This document shows, in pieces, positions 46,729-56,439 of a stretch of DNA of 64,000 nucleotides. Every line of letters begins with the position of its first letter. Position 1 is the stretch's first letter. The stretch spans positions 124,001 to 188,000 of the forward strand of contig JNDT01002416.1 in assembly GCA_000697055.1 (NCBI GenBank), read 5' to 3'. Source of the stretch: Saksenaea vasiformis B4078. Lineage: Eukaryota; Mucoromycota; Mucoromycetes; Mucorales; Saksenaeaceae. The notes beneath the pieces were generated by a model. That model was not told the DNA's origin, ran no database searches, and saw nothing but the letters and a program-made list of their open reading frames with translations. Made by a program: the position numbers and the translations under genes.

Positions 46729-47793
46729 TTATTTTCTATTGTTCAGAATACGTGCATTCATGGCGCTGCAGACGTCATGAACCATTTCAAGGTAGGGTAC
46801 ATCCAAACCCTTTGCCTTTGCCCGACGCAGCGGTGTGCCTAAAATGACTTCAATTTCCATCGGTTGTCCGCGTTCGTAGTCCAGTTGCCTAAAGAAAAAA
46901 AAAGCATCAGCCATTGGACGCAAGGATGATCCAACGTACATGGATGGTTTATAGTTTAATGCTGTTTCGTGGGTCTTTGCTACCATCATTTCGTACTGTT
47001 CTTTTTCATCAAAGTTGTAACCCATGGAGTTGGCTGCACGAATCACATCCCTCATCAGATTTCTCACGGATGTGAGTGCTTCTTTGTTTGCTAGCACTTC
47101 ACTTGTATTCATGCCTGTCATTGTACACACAGGCGAAAACGTTGCGTTCCAGAACAATTTTTGCCAACGTACGCGTTCCACATCATCCACGCGTTCTACT
47201 CGTACGCCGCCCTTTTCCAGCAAGTCAATGAATTTCTCACGCTGCTTCTCCGAATCGACCGGCGCAGCTTTGTACTCCCCTATCATCAACGTTTCCTCGG
47301 AAAGCATCTTAATATGACCTGGAGCGACCTGCGAAGTACCAATGTATGCAACGACCGAGACAATGGGGTTACGGGGGAAACGAGCAGTGATCGGCTCCTC
47401 AACACCTAAGGGACGGTTCGTTATGTCAGGATCATCAGGAACCAAAAAAAAAAAGAAGTCGCTACCTAATCCGTTTTGAATCAAGACAATCGTTGTATCT
47501 TCGCTGACAGCTGGTGCAATCACATCCGCTACGTTGGTCACTTCTGGCAGCGCCTTGGTGGTGACCATGACATAGTCATAGGGTTTTGTTAAGGCACTTT
47601 CCTCAACTGATTTCACCACTCGATGAGGAGTAAATTTTTCCTCACCAAATTTCTTCGAATCAATAAGAAATCCGTTCTGTCGGACAGTCTCGTAGTTGGA
47701 ACGACAAACAGCAGTAACTTGACATGTCTTTGCTAATCGCCATGAGTAAATGGCGCCAACAGCACCAGTGCCAACTACAAGAATATAGAACAT
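46729..47793 (-). CDS. 2-dehydropantoate 2-reductase family (ApbA/PanE) oxidoreductase
   Basis: Minus strand, exons 47466-47793, 46940-47405, 46729-46888; 317 residues. The Rossmann start VVGTGAVGAIYSWRL has GxGxxG at residues 8-13. VLIQNGLG and EEPITARF follow, with a splice at NGL-G. The C-terminal ApbA_C domain has WQKLFWNATFSPVCTMT (catalytic Lys/Asn region), NYKPSMQLDYERGQPMEIE and ILG. It would reduce ketopantoate to pantoate with NADPH in the pantothenate/CoA pathway, but fungal genomes hold several diverged paralogues, so the substrate is not certain. A poly-Lys/Phe-coding tract at each intron end (T9-T11) makes the unspliced ORF look continuous; splicing is required to keep the motifs adjacent. 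Start ATG chosen at 47793, just before the Rossmann strand. Confidence 0.85.
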   Translation of the reverse strand: MFYILVVGTGAVGAIYSWRLAKTCQVTAVCRSNYETVRQNGFLIDSKKFGEEKFTPHRVVKSVEESALTKPYDYVMVTTKALPEVTNVADVIAPAVSEDTTIVLIQNGLGSDFFFFLVPDDPDITNRPLGVEEPITARFPRNPIVSVVAYIGTSQVAPGHIKMLSEETLMIGEYKAAPVDSEKQREKFIDLLEKGGVRVERVDDVERVRWQKLFWNATFSPVCTMTGMNTSEVLANKEALTSVRNLMRDVIRAANSMGYNFDEKEQYEMMVAKTHETALNYKPSMYVGSSLRPMADAFFFFRQLDYERGQPMEIEVILGTPLRRAKAKGLDVPYLEMVHDVCSAMNARILNNRK

Positions 47794-48078
47794 GTTACCT
47801 CCTGCCAAATTTATTTCTGCATTTGCCCTTTTTTACCTGTCAATACCCGGGAAGGAATCAAAGCCATCGTAACTGAATCAAGGCAAACAGAGGAGAAGGG
47901 GTTAAAGTTCGTGGAAGCTCAACTTTTTATGCTAGGTTTTGCGGAATTTGGAAAACGATGAGTAATATCTTGTTGGTGGGGAGCAGGAGTCTCCGATTGG
48001 ATCTTCCCGTTCTGCCTTGGTAGAATATGTCAAAACTCACATTGGTCGTACAGAATCTCATTCTTTTATTTTTATCAT

Positions 48079-49083
48079 TTATACAGTTTCTTGGTGGCAA
48101 GTTGCCACACCTATCCAGGAGGTGGCGCAACCCGCGCCTAAAATCAGAATAAGTCCTTCGGGCAACTGGACCGTTACTGCTTCGGTTGAATCCTTGTCTG
48201 ATGCACAATTTCCATGTTCATTCCATCCCCAAGCGATTACTTTATCGCCTTGCTGTGCTATCGTGTGTTCGGATCCACACACAAACCGGTCGACGTGTTC
48301 CAGGGTATGTAGTTGATAATGGTCATTACGGCCCCAACTAATCAACTGATTATTGGTTGATAGCATAGCATTGTGATGCCATCCACTCGATATACTTGTT
48401 GCAGTTTGCGAAGGATGGTCTAACTGACCATACTTGTTTGAACCAAAGGCAACCAGCGTACCGTCCGCCCTTCGTAAGAGCGTATGCACATGTCCGCAGA
48501 CTATCTCTGTGCATTCACCAACTTGCTCCAAGTGTCGTACCTTGATGATCTTGCCTATCGCATCGCCCAACTGGCCATGACGACCCCAGCCCCATCCATA
48601 CACACGGCCTTGCTGATCCAACGCCACACAGTGCCGCCATCCACATGCCACAGAAACAATCGCCTCCAGTCCCTGGATTTCGGCCCATTCGGTCTCTCCT
48701 GCCACTTCCGATCCAAGTTCACCGAAACGTGCTGTACCAAAGCCGTAGACACGACCCTCTTCGCTAACGAGCAAAGTAAACGCCCACCCACAGGCTACAT
48801 CACGCCAGCGATAGTTGCGTAGCATGGGAGGCTCCTGAAATGTTGTCCATGACGCCACGTGTTTTTCAATTTCTTTTTGCTTTGCCTCGCCTAATTGCCC
48901 TGAACCAGCAAGGTAGACACGGCCGCTACGTGTTAATGCGGCCGAATGATTGCCGCCGCCGACAATCTTGACAATCTCTTCATCAGTTGGAATCCCGACA
49001 CAAAGGGTTGGTGTTGAAACATCGTCTTCATGGCCAATGCCAAGCTGGCCGCTCCCGTTGGAACCAAATGCATACAAATTCAT
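48079..49083 (-). CDS. ATS1: ATS1-like RCC1-repeat protein
   Basis: One exon, 334 residues, almost the length of yeast Ats1 (333). Starts MNLYAFGSNGSGQLG and carries RCC1-type repeats throughout (VYGFGTARFGELG, VYGWGWGRHGQLG, VAFGSNKYGQL, ISWGRNDHYQL, VIAWGWNEHGNC), a seven-bladed propeller. It ends with GAGCATSWIGVA, like the Ats1 C-terminus. Ats1 works with Dph3/Kti11 in diphthamide and tRNA wobble-uridine modification, and when overexpressed suppresses tubulin mutants. Metazoan RCC1 (Ran GEF) is longer and has a basic N-tail, which is absent here. It lies downstream of, and on the same strand as, other genes without overlap. The ATG is the first in frame after a stop; the longer ORF starts at GTG and is not used. 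Confidence 0.82.
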   Translation of the reverse strand: MNLYAFGSNGSGQLGIGHEDDVSTPTLCVGIPTDEEIVKIVGGGNHSAALTRSGRVYLAGSGQLGEAKQKEIEKHVASWTTFQEPPMLRNYRWRDVACGWAFTLLVSEEGRVYGFGTARFGELGSEVAGETEWAEIQGLEAIVSVACGWRHCVALDQQGRVYGWGWGRHGQLGDAIGKIIKVRHLEQVGECTEIVCGHVHTLLRRADGTLVAFGSNKYGQLDHPSQTATSISSGWHHNAMLSTNNQLISWGRNDHYQLHTLEHVDRFVCGSEHTIAQQGDKVIAWGWNEHGNCASDKDSTEAVTVQLPEGLILILGAGCATSWIGVATCHQETV

Positions 49084-50274
49084 TGGAACGAACGGACATG
49101 AGAAGAACACCTCTTCTTTTTTTTAAAGCGCTGTGTAAAAATTATTTTGGGTCAGCAGTTCTCCGTAAAAAAGGAAGCACAGCGACAGTGGTTAGAATCC
49201 TTTGTGAGGGTGGTGAAAACGGGTTAAAGAATGGGCGCTTTGGTGGCAGTCCATTTTATACACTGAGAAACTTTGCCCACCATAACTATGCATAATGCGC
49301 TCTTATTGCATAATCCCAACCAGACACTCCTTGTATGCGCCAGTATAGCAGATTGCAAGGACCTGTGCCCTGTGTCGTATATGTCGAGAAAAGAGCCTTA
49401 TATTAACTGACCGGGTTCCAATTGACAATTCCACGACGTGTGGTGCAGATGGATAATAAAAGAGAGGCATTTGGCCACGAAAGCAAACTTGGGTAGAAAT
49501 GAGCTTGGACAGCGTCACCTGGGAAAGGTGCATAAAGAACAGGATTACCATGAAATAGAGTATCCTGCAAATATTGGACTTCACGCGCTTTCGACTACCA
49601 TTTGTTCACTCTGTGTTTTACCAAACTCTGTTAACAACCGTTACCAGCGCATGTTGAAGCAGCTCTATCGTCTCGAAGCAGACGACATTGCACAAAGGGT
49701 GGACAGGACATATCTTTCCCTGAATCAAAAGTGCGCAGCCATCACGCGGGGCAAGGACAGGCATCTTCAGCGCCAGCGTACTGCAACGCCCACATGGTCT
49801 GTGTTTCTATCGTTGAAATGGTGGACAAATAGGATCTGAGCGATGATAGACTTGCACAAATCCCCCAAGTTTCTGATGGTCAGAAAAGGTGGAAGAACCA
49901 GCGAATTCTTTTTTTCTTAAACGAGTCATCGCAAAACTGGTATAAAAGCCTATCCTAATATTGATGGCACTTTGGATGATGTCTTTTTTGCCAGCTTTAT
50001 TTGTTAGCTATAGATCTGCTCCTGTCAGCCAAAGCTTCGGTGTACCGGGGATAAGGGTGCATCGGTCTCCCCACAAAAGCAAACTCCGAACGGCTAGCAT
50101 TATCCTTTTGTACCATGATGTTCCACGATTCAATCTCAGTTATGGTCCATGTTCCTTGCAGACTTGTGTTTGCAGAGTTTGATGACTCATAAACGTTTTT
50201 CTCATTGGTCAATGGTCTTTTCAAAAAGGATTTAAAAAGGGGAACATGAGCCAATCCTTGCACTGGTTGTACCA
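49084..50274. other. Intergenic; one unplaced ORF
   Basis: About 1.2 kb between divergent genes. The plus-strand frame 49503-49839 (SVNNRYQRMLKQLYRLEADD...) is helical and protein-like but has no ATG of its own; a short ATG-led frame at 49449-49493 could be an exon before it, but no phase-closing intron was found. Treat as unproven. A purine-poor segment near 50230 is the AlaX leader. Confidence 0.3.
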
Positions 50275-50937
50275 ATGCTGCCTGCTACCCTCAGATCCTA
50301 TTATCGCGACACACACAATACGTTGGCAAAAGCTGTGATAGCCGACGTCGGAAAAGACACAGATGGCTCTTTTGTTGCTCTGGATAACACCATTTTCCAT
50401 CCACAAGGCGGTGGCCAGCCTTCGGACGCTGGTTGGCTTGAATTAGGCGATCAGCAAATAGAAGTGACAAAGCTTGCGGTATCGGACAATGTCGTCAAAC
50501 ATTATTGCGATGGGACGTTTGAAGTTGGTCAAACGGTTACTCAGAAAGTGGACAAAGAGAAACGGCAATTGCATGCGCGATGGCATTCGGCTGGCCATCT
50601 TCTCTCCAATGCTGTGAATCAACTATACCCAGATCTCAATGGATGCAGCGGCAATCACTTTCCTGGACAGGGCTTCGTGACCTTTGAAGGCACCATACCA
50701 CAGGACCTTCCAAAATTCAAAGAGGAAGTGGGCCGACTAGTGAATAGTTTGGTGGAGCAAGCACTTCCTACAACAAACGTTTGGGATCAACCTATACGGC
50801 AAATACAGTTTGGCGAGTTGCCCGCCTATTCCTGTGGAGGTACTCATGTCACAAATACAAGCGAAATCGGCACCATTACCATACGCAATGCAAAGAAAAA
50901 CCAAGGAAAACTGAGAGTTGGCTACAAAATTGATTAG
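50275..50937 (+). CDS. AlaX-type alanyl-tRNA editing protein
   Basis: One exon, 220 residues. FHPQGGGQPSDAG near residue 41 matches the F-x-P-x-GGGQPxD motif at the start of AlaRS/AlaX editing domains. H104-x3-H108 (HSAGH) and C187-x3-H191 (CGGTH) are the four zinc ligands of the second-additional-domain fold. ELPAYSCGGTHV and IGTITI complete it. It lacks the aminoacylation domain, so it is a free-standing trans-editing hydrolase that clears mischarged Ser- or Gly-tRNA(Ala). Length fits AlaX-M/AlaX-S forms. The start ATG is preceded by a stop in frame. No intron needed. Confidence 0.88.
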   Translation: MLPATLRSYYRDTHNTLAKAVIADVGKDTDGSFVALDNTIFHPQGGGQPSDAGWLELGDQQIEVTKLAVSDNVVKHYCDGTFEVGQTVTQKVDKEKRQLHARWHSAGHLLSNAVNQLYPDLNGCSGNHFPGQGFVTFEGTIPQDLPKFKEEVGRLVNSLVEQALPTTNVWDQPIRQIQFGELPAYSCGGTHVTNTSEIGTITIRNAKKNQGKLRVGYKID

Positions 50938-52264
50938 ACTCACCTTTCCTCTGGCTAGAAATTACAGCATTTTTTCTCTTGTACATTTTCTTTTTTTTTT
51001 TCTGATTTGTTGAGTATCTACATAGTTTGCCAATTAAAACCGTTCTACTATTATATTCCACGAGTTATCAGACTGAGATCAGAATGGGCCTTTTCCCCAC
51101 AGATAGAAAATGCGCATAGAAAAAACCTAGCATGTATGCCACCCCAAAGGAGCGGTCATGTATCACACAGTGGTTCACTAAATAATAGTGACAAACTGTC
51201 TATTGAATAAATTTTTACACTACTCTATGTAAATTTTGCGTCCATCAAGAGCCAAGTTTGCGCCAAGGAAGAGATGAAATATGCGGCTATCGGTACATAC
51301 ATTGGCGACAACATACAGTGGTCCCTCGATAATTTCAACCAAGGTACAGGCATCCCGCTGAAACTATTGAGAGTTGAAATCGAGTGAGGCAGCGTGCGAC
51401 AACATTTGCTGACCTGGTGGTGAACAACGGGCTACACCGCAGCCAGGATGGTTCGGGACAGAGGTCATGCAGGCTAAACGATAGATAAAAAGACATGGAT
51501 GATCATGCATGTGATGAGGAATTGCCATTCTTACCGGGACGTAAGATGAACAGACGGAGCCAAGTGAAAAAAAAAAATTTCATGCCTTCCTTTAAGTATG
51601 GGTTATTCTGAATGGAACCTATCCTGATCGAGGTTTATGGACGGTTGTTTCCCAATCATTGGGTGGATGCTCTACATGGACAGGTTACGCACATAGACGC
51701 ATTGGCAAATGGAGCTCATCATTGTGTAGCTGATATAGTGTAGTGGATTTCGAGAAATGGATCTTCAATGTAATATCGAAATAAAGGTTCGTGGGTCATC
51801 GTATTTTCTGTACAGCGTAAGTCCCGTCGCACCACGGTACCAAGACGATCAGATCATTCTTTTCATTGTTCCTTTTGATGCTGGGAGCTGTCAGACATCA
51901 TAAATTATTATTGGCAACCTTATCTGGCCTTGTTTCGTAATACTCACATGTTGAGGATCTCTATGACGTGTACGTACGTATAATGCGTCTGTGGTAGGGG
52001 TGGCAAAGCGGAGGGACATGATTCCTAAATCAATTCTGCTGGATGCCACCCTGTTCGAAGAATAGGAAGCCATTCTACAAAGTGTTTATGACAAGTTAGT
52101 TGCGTCAATGCCTGATAGGTGCAAGGTAGTTATCGAAGCACGTGGAGGACACATTCGCTACTAAAATGCTTCGATGGTTGAAATAAATAGCCATCACATG
52201 CCGTATCTTCCGCTCATTTTTTTTGATTGTATAACTGAGAGAATGTCAAGTATACATATTGTAT
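50938..52264. other. Intergenic with repeat copy B
   Basis: Contains copy B (51205-51590, separate entry). The rest (51600-52264) is A/T-rich, without supported genes; a minus ORF at 51891-52073 has no motif. Confidence 0.4.
51205..51590 (-). repeat. Dispersed gene-fragment repeat, copy B (most complete)
   Basis: Minus strand: an exon ending before GTAAGA (about 51540), a middle exon between CGTTTAG and GTCAGC (about 51425-51480; HDLCPEPSWLRCSPLFTT), a 52-bp intron ending TTTCAG, and a last exon (about 51227-51370; GMPVPWLKLSRDHCML, VPIAAYFISSLAQTWLLMD) ending at a stop. The frame is open across both junctions. Copies A and C share exon borders and residues. The parent protein is not recognised. 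Confidence 0.5.
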
Positions 52265-52265
52265 A

Positions 52266-52465
52266 GAACATGAGCGCTTTTGTATCTGGATATCTTTGTT
52301 ATACATCAGAATTTGAATATATGCTCAGCACAGCTCGGTCAGTTCGGCTAATTGGATAGTAGACTTTATACCAGAGTTCCTGGTTCTTACATTGAATAAA
52401 ATTTCCTTACTGAGTCTCACGTACTCCTCAGTACGATTGAGCACCACTACCTAACCGACAACATC
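52266..52465. repeat. Duplicated block 1, first copy
   Basis: Matches 53405-53620 over about 200 bases: CATGAGCG...GGATATCTTTGTT, then GTTCGGCTAATTGGATAGTAGA versus GTTCGGTTAACTGGATAGCAGA, then ACTC(C)...GAGCACC versus GACACTC. Diverged by roughly a quarter. Lies on the 3' side of the small secreted-protein relict, so an old tandem duplication of that locus is likely. Confidence 0.5.
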
Positions 52466-52573
52466 TCAATACTTAATTTCGTTTCCAAAACATTTATTCG
52501 TAGCAACATCGAGAGTGTTCTGTCAGTGCTATAAAGTTCAAACAAATTCCGCTATAACAGGCTACATCAGCGA

Positions 52574-52843
52574 CTACTGGGGAAAGATTTGCGTAGGAGG
52601 GGCACTGCAAAAGCCGGTGCATTGGTCACTTGCGCCTGAGCCACATGCATAGACGAGGAGGGCAAGGTCGTTCACCTGACATATACCTGTACCGTGTTGT
52701 GAACACCAGTCAGCTGCGGTTCCGTTAACAGTACAGGGATAGAGCTTGGTGCCTTCGGTAATGCCCCAAAATTCCTGGATGTTGGCGACCTGGGCATTTG
52801 CGCCAATGGCAAGCAAAAGGCTAATAACGAGTGCGCTTCACAT
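52574..52843 (-). pseudogene. Small cysteine-rich secreted protein, start region disrupted
   Basis: The minus-strand frame has a signal-peptide-like start (SALVISLLLAIGANAQ, cleavage after NAQ expected) and a mature part of about 70 residues with seven Cys (PCTVNGTAADWCSQ, GICQVND, YACGSGASDQC, GFCSAPP). The only in-frame ATG before the signal (52841-52843) is followed at once by TGA (52838-52840). An alternative is a leading exon ending before GTAAGT near 52915, but no phase-consistent join was found. So either the start is lost by a point change or the first exon is unresolved. Small secreted Cys-rich proteins like this are often effectors or antimicrobial candidates. No homologue recognised. 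Confidence 0.5.
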
Positions 52844-53084
52844 ACTAGAGCTGGATGCGAGACAAGGAATTAAAAAAGGATGAGTGTATTGATCATAAAC
52901 TTTTCATCAATAACTTACATTTTACGAGGAGTGAGTAGTATTAGTGGTATCGTTGACCTTACTGTGAGGCTTGAGATGAAATGGAGCAGCCTAAAAGTGC
53001 AGTTCCTTTATATATTTGATGTTCGCTCATAGCTTTCGTTGTAGCCCGAATGTTTTTTTTTGTCACCTTCAAAATAGTACGGAA

Positions 53085-53930
53085 TTTCTACGGACACTCA
53101 TGTAAAATATTTCAGAGAGCTGTTAGATAGATGGTTTAGAATTCTCTGATGAAGTCTGATAGTATGCAAATACTAACGAGCCATCGAGTGTCCATGGATC
53201 GACTTTTCAGCCTTAGATAGATGAACGTGATATCTGTCCGTAGGCGCTCGATCGGAAGGGTTAATTTATGGACACTCACTTCATAGGCACTCGTCTGATG
53301 AACACTAGGTTCACAGATGCGCACGATTTGGCTTTTACTTGTGTACGGTCAGAATGGCATAAAATTTGGTAAGATATTCCTCCAGCTGCCGCATGAAAAG
53401 ACGTTACATGAGCGTCCCTGAGTAGTAGATACTGTTGTATCCAGACTTCTTTGTTGTACATTTACTACTACAATGTATACTCAGTATCACTCCCTTAGTT
53501 CGGTTAACTGGATAGCAGATTATAATTCAGTATCCTGTTCTTTCATAGAATAAGAACATCCCTAACCAAGACTCGCGTACTCCACCACCTCATTCTCGAC
53601 ACTCAATTGACCGGCACTTCAGATTCTGCATGTCCGTAGTAATTTTCCAAACATCATCATGCCATGTGTGATGGTTGTTCATAACTGTTTCCCATTTGCC
53701 TGTCTCCATTCCTGCATTGGGAATTGCTAAGGACACTCATGTAACGTAGCCTACAGAACTGTTAAGCAAGTAGGTTAGAATTTTCTGCAATAAAGTCCGA
53801 CACTATGCAAATACTAATGAGACGTTGAATGTCCGTGAATCGACTATTCAGGCTTAGATAGATGAACGTGATGATATCTATCTGTAGGTTCTTGATGCTT
53901 TAGATTTACGACATCCGGTTCATAGGCCAG
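53085..53930. repeat. Duplicated block 2, direct copies at 53089-53290 and 53728-53930
   Basis: Both copies read GGACACTCATGTAA..., GTTAGAATT(C/T)TCTG, ACTATGCAAATACTAA-type, GCTTAGATAGATGAACGTGAT, and end TTCATAGGC. About 75-80 per cent alike by eye. Between them lies block 1 copy 2 (53405-53620). The order suggests duplication of a unit of about 1.1 kb that included the 52.3-53.3 kb locus. Confidence 0.55.
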
Positions 53931-53944
53931 TACTGTGGGAAAAA

Positions 53945-54095
53945 AAATCTTGTTAGGTCTTGTTAGACCTTGATGGATCGTATTAAATCTTGCTTGCTTG
54001 TTATAAATCTTATTAAGTCTTGTTAAATCTTGTTAATCTCTCAAGGATTTTGTCGTTGTTTCGAGAATCGAGTTAGATCCTGTTAAATCTGATGA
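53945..54095. repeat. Degenerate TCTTGTTA microrepeat
   Basis: About ten copies of TCTTGTTA(A/G)(A/G) or close variants, unit 9-12 bases, from 53948 to about 54085. Probably a decayed short tandem repeat. Confidence 0.6.
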
Positions 54096-54362
54096 CCTTT
54101 CAAAGATACGTTATTTTGGAAAGCTTTTCCAAATGTTGCAATTTAATAATTCCTCTGAAGAATAAAGCTCAGTTTTACGTACTTCTTACCGGCCCGACTA
54201 AATCAATTTTACAGTAGTATCTACAGCCCCATTTTCTAATTTGTATGTGTACAATCAGTGTGTCAAATTGAAACTTAGCCCACTCTAATAAAGGTGAACA
54301 GCAGTCTAACAAGTCTCCCACCATTTCCACGCGCTTTCCTTCTGCTTTAACAATATCTCAGA

Positions 54363-55403
54363 ATGAATAACGATCAAGGATCTATGACAGAAACGATAGG
54401 ACAAGATGTTTTAAGACGACTAGATGAGATTGAAAGATTGCTTCAATCGTTTTCAAGTTCTCCCAGTGTCGAACATCAACCTCAGGAGACATGCGTGGCT
54501 GAGGGACAGGTATCTTGGTCTATGATTGAAAAAGAAGGCAAAATCAGGCGGGCAGAAATAACCAACCAGCACATAACCGCAGCTCTTGCGAAGTCCTACG
54601 GTATTGTTGAGGACAAAATTGACAGTGTCAGAAAGGGTCTCACTATCCTTCTGATGCCGATCGTCTGTGGGTACATGGAAGAAAGGTTGAGCGAAAGGGA
54701 CGATCCACCCACCCAACTGAGGAGCAAACTCCCCAAAACGCTCAGAAACCGTGTCATCGAGAGATCTCAGGAGAGAGCAGAGAAACTTACAAGATCCAGC
54801 TCTCGTTATGTGAAGGGAGCTGGATCGCTGCTCGTGTCCTCCGCCAAGGCTGAAAAAATCGCGCCAATCCTAAGGAGAGTATTTTTTTTTATTTCATGCG
54901 AAGGTGTGTGATAGGTACGGTTTTCTTTTATCTCACGCAAAAGGCGTGTCGATGATTGGGTACCATCGTCTTATGCAAAGGATGAATCAGTGATCGGGTT
55001 CTTTTGACACATACAAACAGTGTCCCAGAAACAGGATTCTGTCATCTCATGGAAAAGGCAAGTTGAAGATAGGTTCCTTTTGTCTCACACAAAAAGGATG
55101 TCTCAGATAACGGAAAGTGATGCATATTTAAGTGGAAAGCTGACTTCTTTTTTCTTTTTCGCCTTCTTTATCAATCCAACATATGGGAAACTATCTGAAA
55201 AACGAAAACACGCAGCTTTGAAAGCGATGCAAAGGTCGTGCAACTATGCGAGTCCGGTGTATGTGAGCTTGAATTCAGAAGGTGACCTTTACGACGACAA
55301 GCATCATGTCTTAGTGAAATACGAAAACGATATATCCTGGCATCCCCCAAAGGAAGCATCTGACAAAAGTGGTAGGAAAAACGCTTTGATATCACTCTTA
55401 TGA
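54363..55403 (+). CDS. Hypothetical two-part gene, splice sites unresolved
   Basis: 5' part 54363-54870 starts at ATG and encodes about 170 residues: an acidic N-terminus with a Leu-rich heptad-like stretch (LRRLDEIERLLQSF), then a basic segment (SQERAEKLTRSSSRYVKG). 3' part, about 55107-55403, in the same frame phase, has YGKLSEKRKHAALKAMQ, VYVSLNSEGDLYDDKH and ISWHPPK, which look like a folded domain. Between them lies a 40-base minisatellite (54880-55115), which could be an intron or an expansion that broke the gene. GTATTT at 54876 is a possible donor and CTCAG at 55102-55106 an acceptor in phase. A possible further exon follows 55430 (LMRMFTMPLTERAVTP). The family is not recognised; the position in repeat-rich DNA suggests a lineage-specific gene. 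Confidence 0.4.
54880..55115. repeat. Degenerate minisatellite, ~40-base unit
   Basis: About six units of the type TTTTxTCTCACGCAAAAGGCGTGTC-x-GATxGGGT(A/T)C, for example at 54922, 54968, 55034 and 55077. Units differ by substitutions and small gaps. Confidence 0.5.
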
Positions 55404-56253
55404 TGACACCATCTAACGTTAAGTTACAATAGATCTTGATGCGCATGTTCACGATGCCTTTAACTGAACGCGCGGTGACGCCGATTGGTATCATCATCGA
55501 CGCCTACAGCAAATATCTGTAAACAAGAACAAGTAGCCTATCTGAAATCTTCAGGTGACTTTGGACATGAATCAAAATACAACAATGCAATAAGAAATTT
55601 AACAGATCGTATGCTTGGGTCCTAACATTTTGCAGTTTCTAGACGCAAACAAGCAAAATAGCTTTCATATGGCAGTGGGTTGGTGGGCTTTTACTTCTTC
55701 TTCTCCTCGGTCGCACCTACCATGGATTTGGTGCGGTGAATCCGCCCGTACGAGCGGCGGGAGGTGTCACGTACATCGCATTCATTATCGATGAAGTCTC
55801 GCTAGAGATATGCACATCTCGCTCCGCGTTGCTGCTGTTCGCAGAGCTATCAAGGAAATACTTAGCATTAATGGCATAATACTCCACGCTCAGCTTGGTT
55901 GTACTTACACTTCCTTGGGTGTAGCTGTATCAATTTCCATGGAATGCAATACCTCCTTGCAACATGCCCTGCTTGATTTGGCCAAGATTTCAAGACCCTG
56001 CAACTTATACACATGCTTATTTCGCCGCTAAGGCGGATGTCCAGAAGTTTTGTAGATATGAAATCGTTTTCTGAATCAAAAGATGACGAATAAAATCCAG
56101 TAATCCAGTGCTTCCCTGTATTTACCAGTCCTATTTTCCCTAATGAGCATGGCATCTACCGATCAATTCGTTCGTAACTACCCTTTACTGTCTTCATCTC
56201 TGAAATGCATACAGATGGCTGCACAACTGCAAGTTATGTTCACAGTACTACAA
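55404..56253. other. Repeat-rich intergenic; one short exon-like frame
   Basis: On the minus strand, 55699-55808 follows a CTCTAG acceptor and reads RDFIDNECDVRDTSRRSYG then a Lys-rich end and stop; it is coding-like but no upstream exon could be joined. Other ORFs have no motif. Confidence 0.25.
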
Positions 56254-56439
56254 GCACAACACTATGGGGAAGGCGTTACCGACTATTCAGAGCTTTTTGT
56301 AATTTTCGGGTAGACTGTGGGTAACCTGTGTCACTTTTGTAAGGATTTGGTAGCATTGTATCATAGCGTTCCCGACAATCTACCTGAAAATTACAGAAAG
56401 CTGTGAATAGTCGGTAACGCCTCCCCCACAGCGTTGTGC
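56254..56439. mobile_element. MITE-like element with 69-base terminal inverted repeats
   Basis: The left arm 56254-56322 starts GCACAACACTATGGGG and includes AGGCGTTACCGACTATTCA. The right arm 56371-56439 is its reverse complement with about 8 mismatches in 69 bases. The spacer is about 48 bases. No coding capacity. The two arms could fold into one long hairpin. No clear target-site duplication: flanks are ACTACAA and AGATGAC. Confidence 0.65.
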
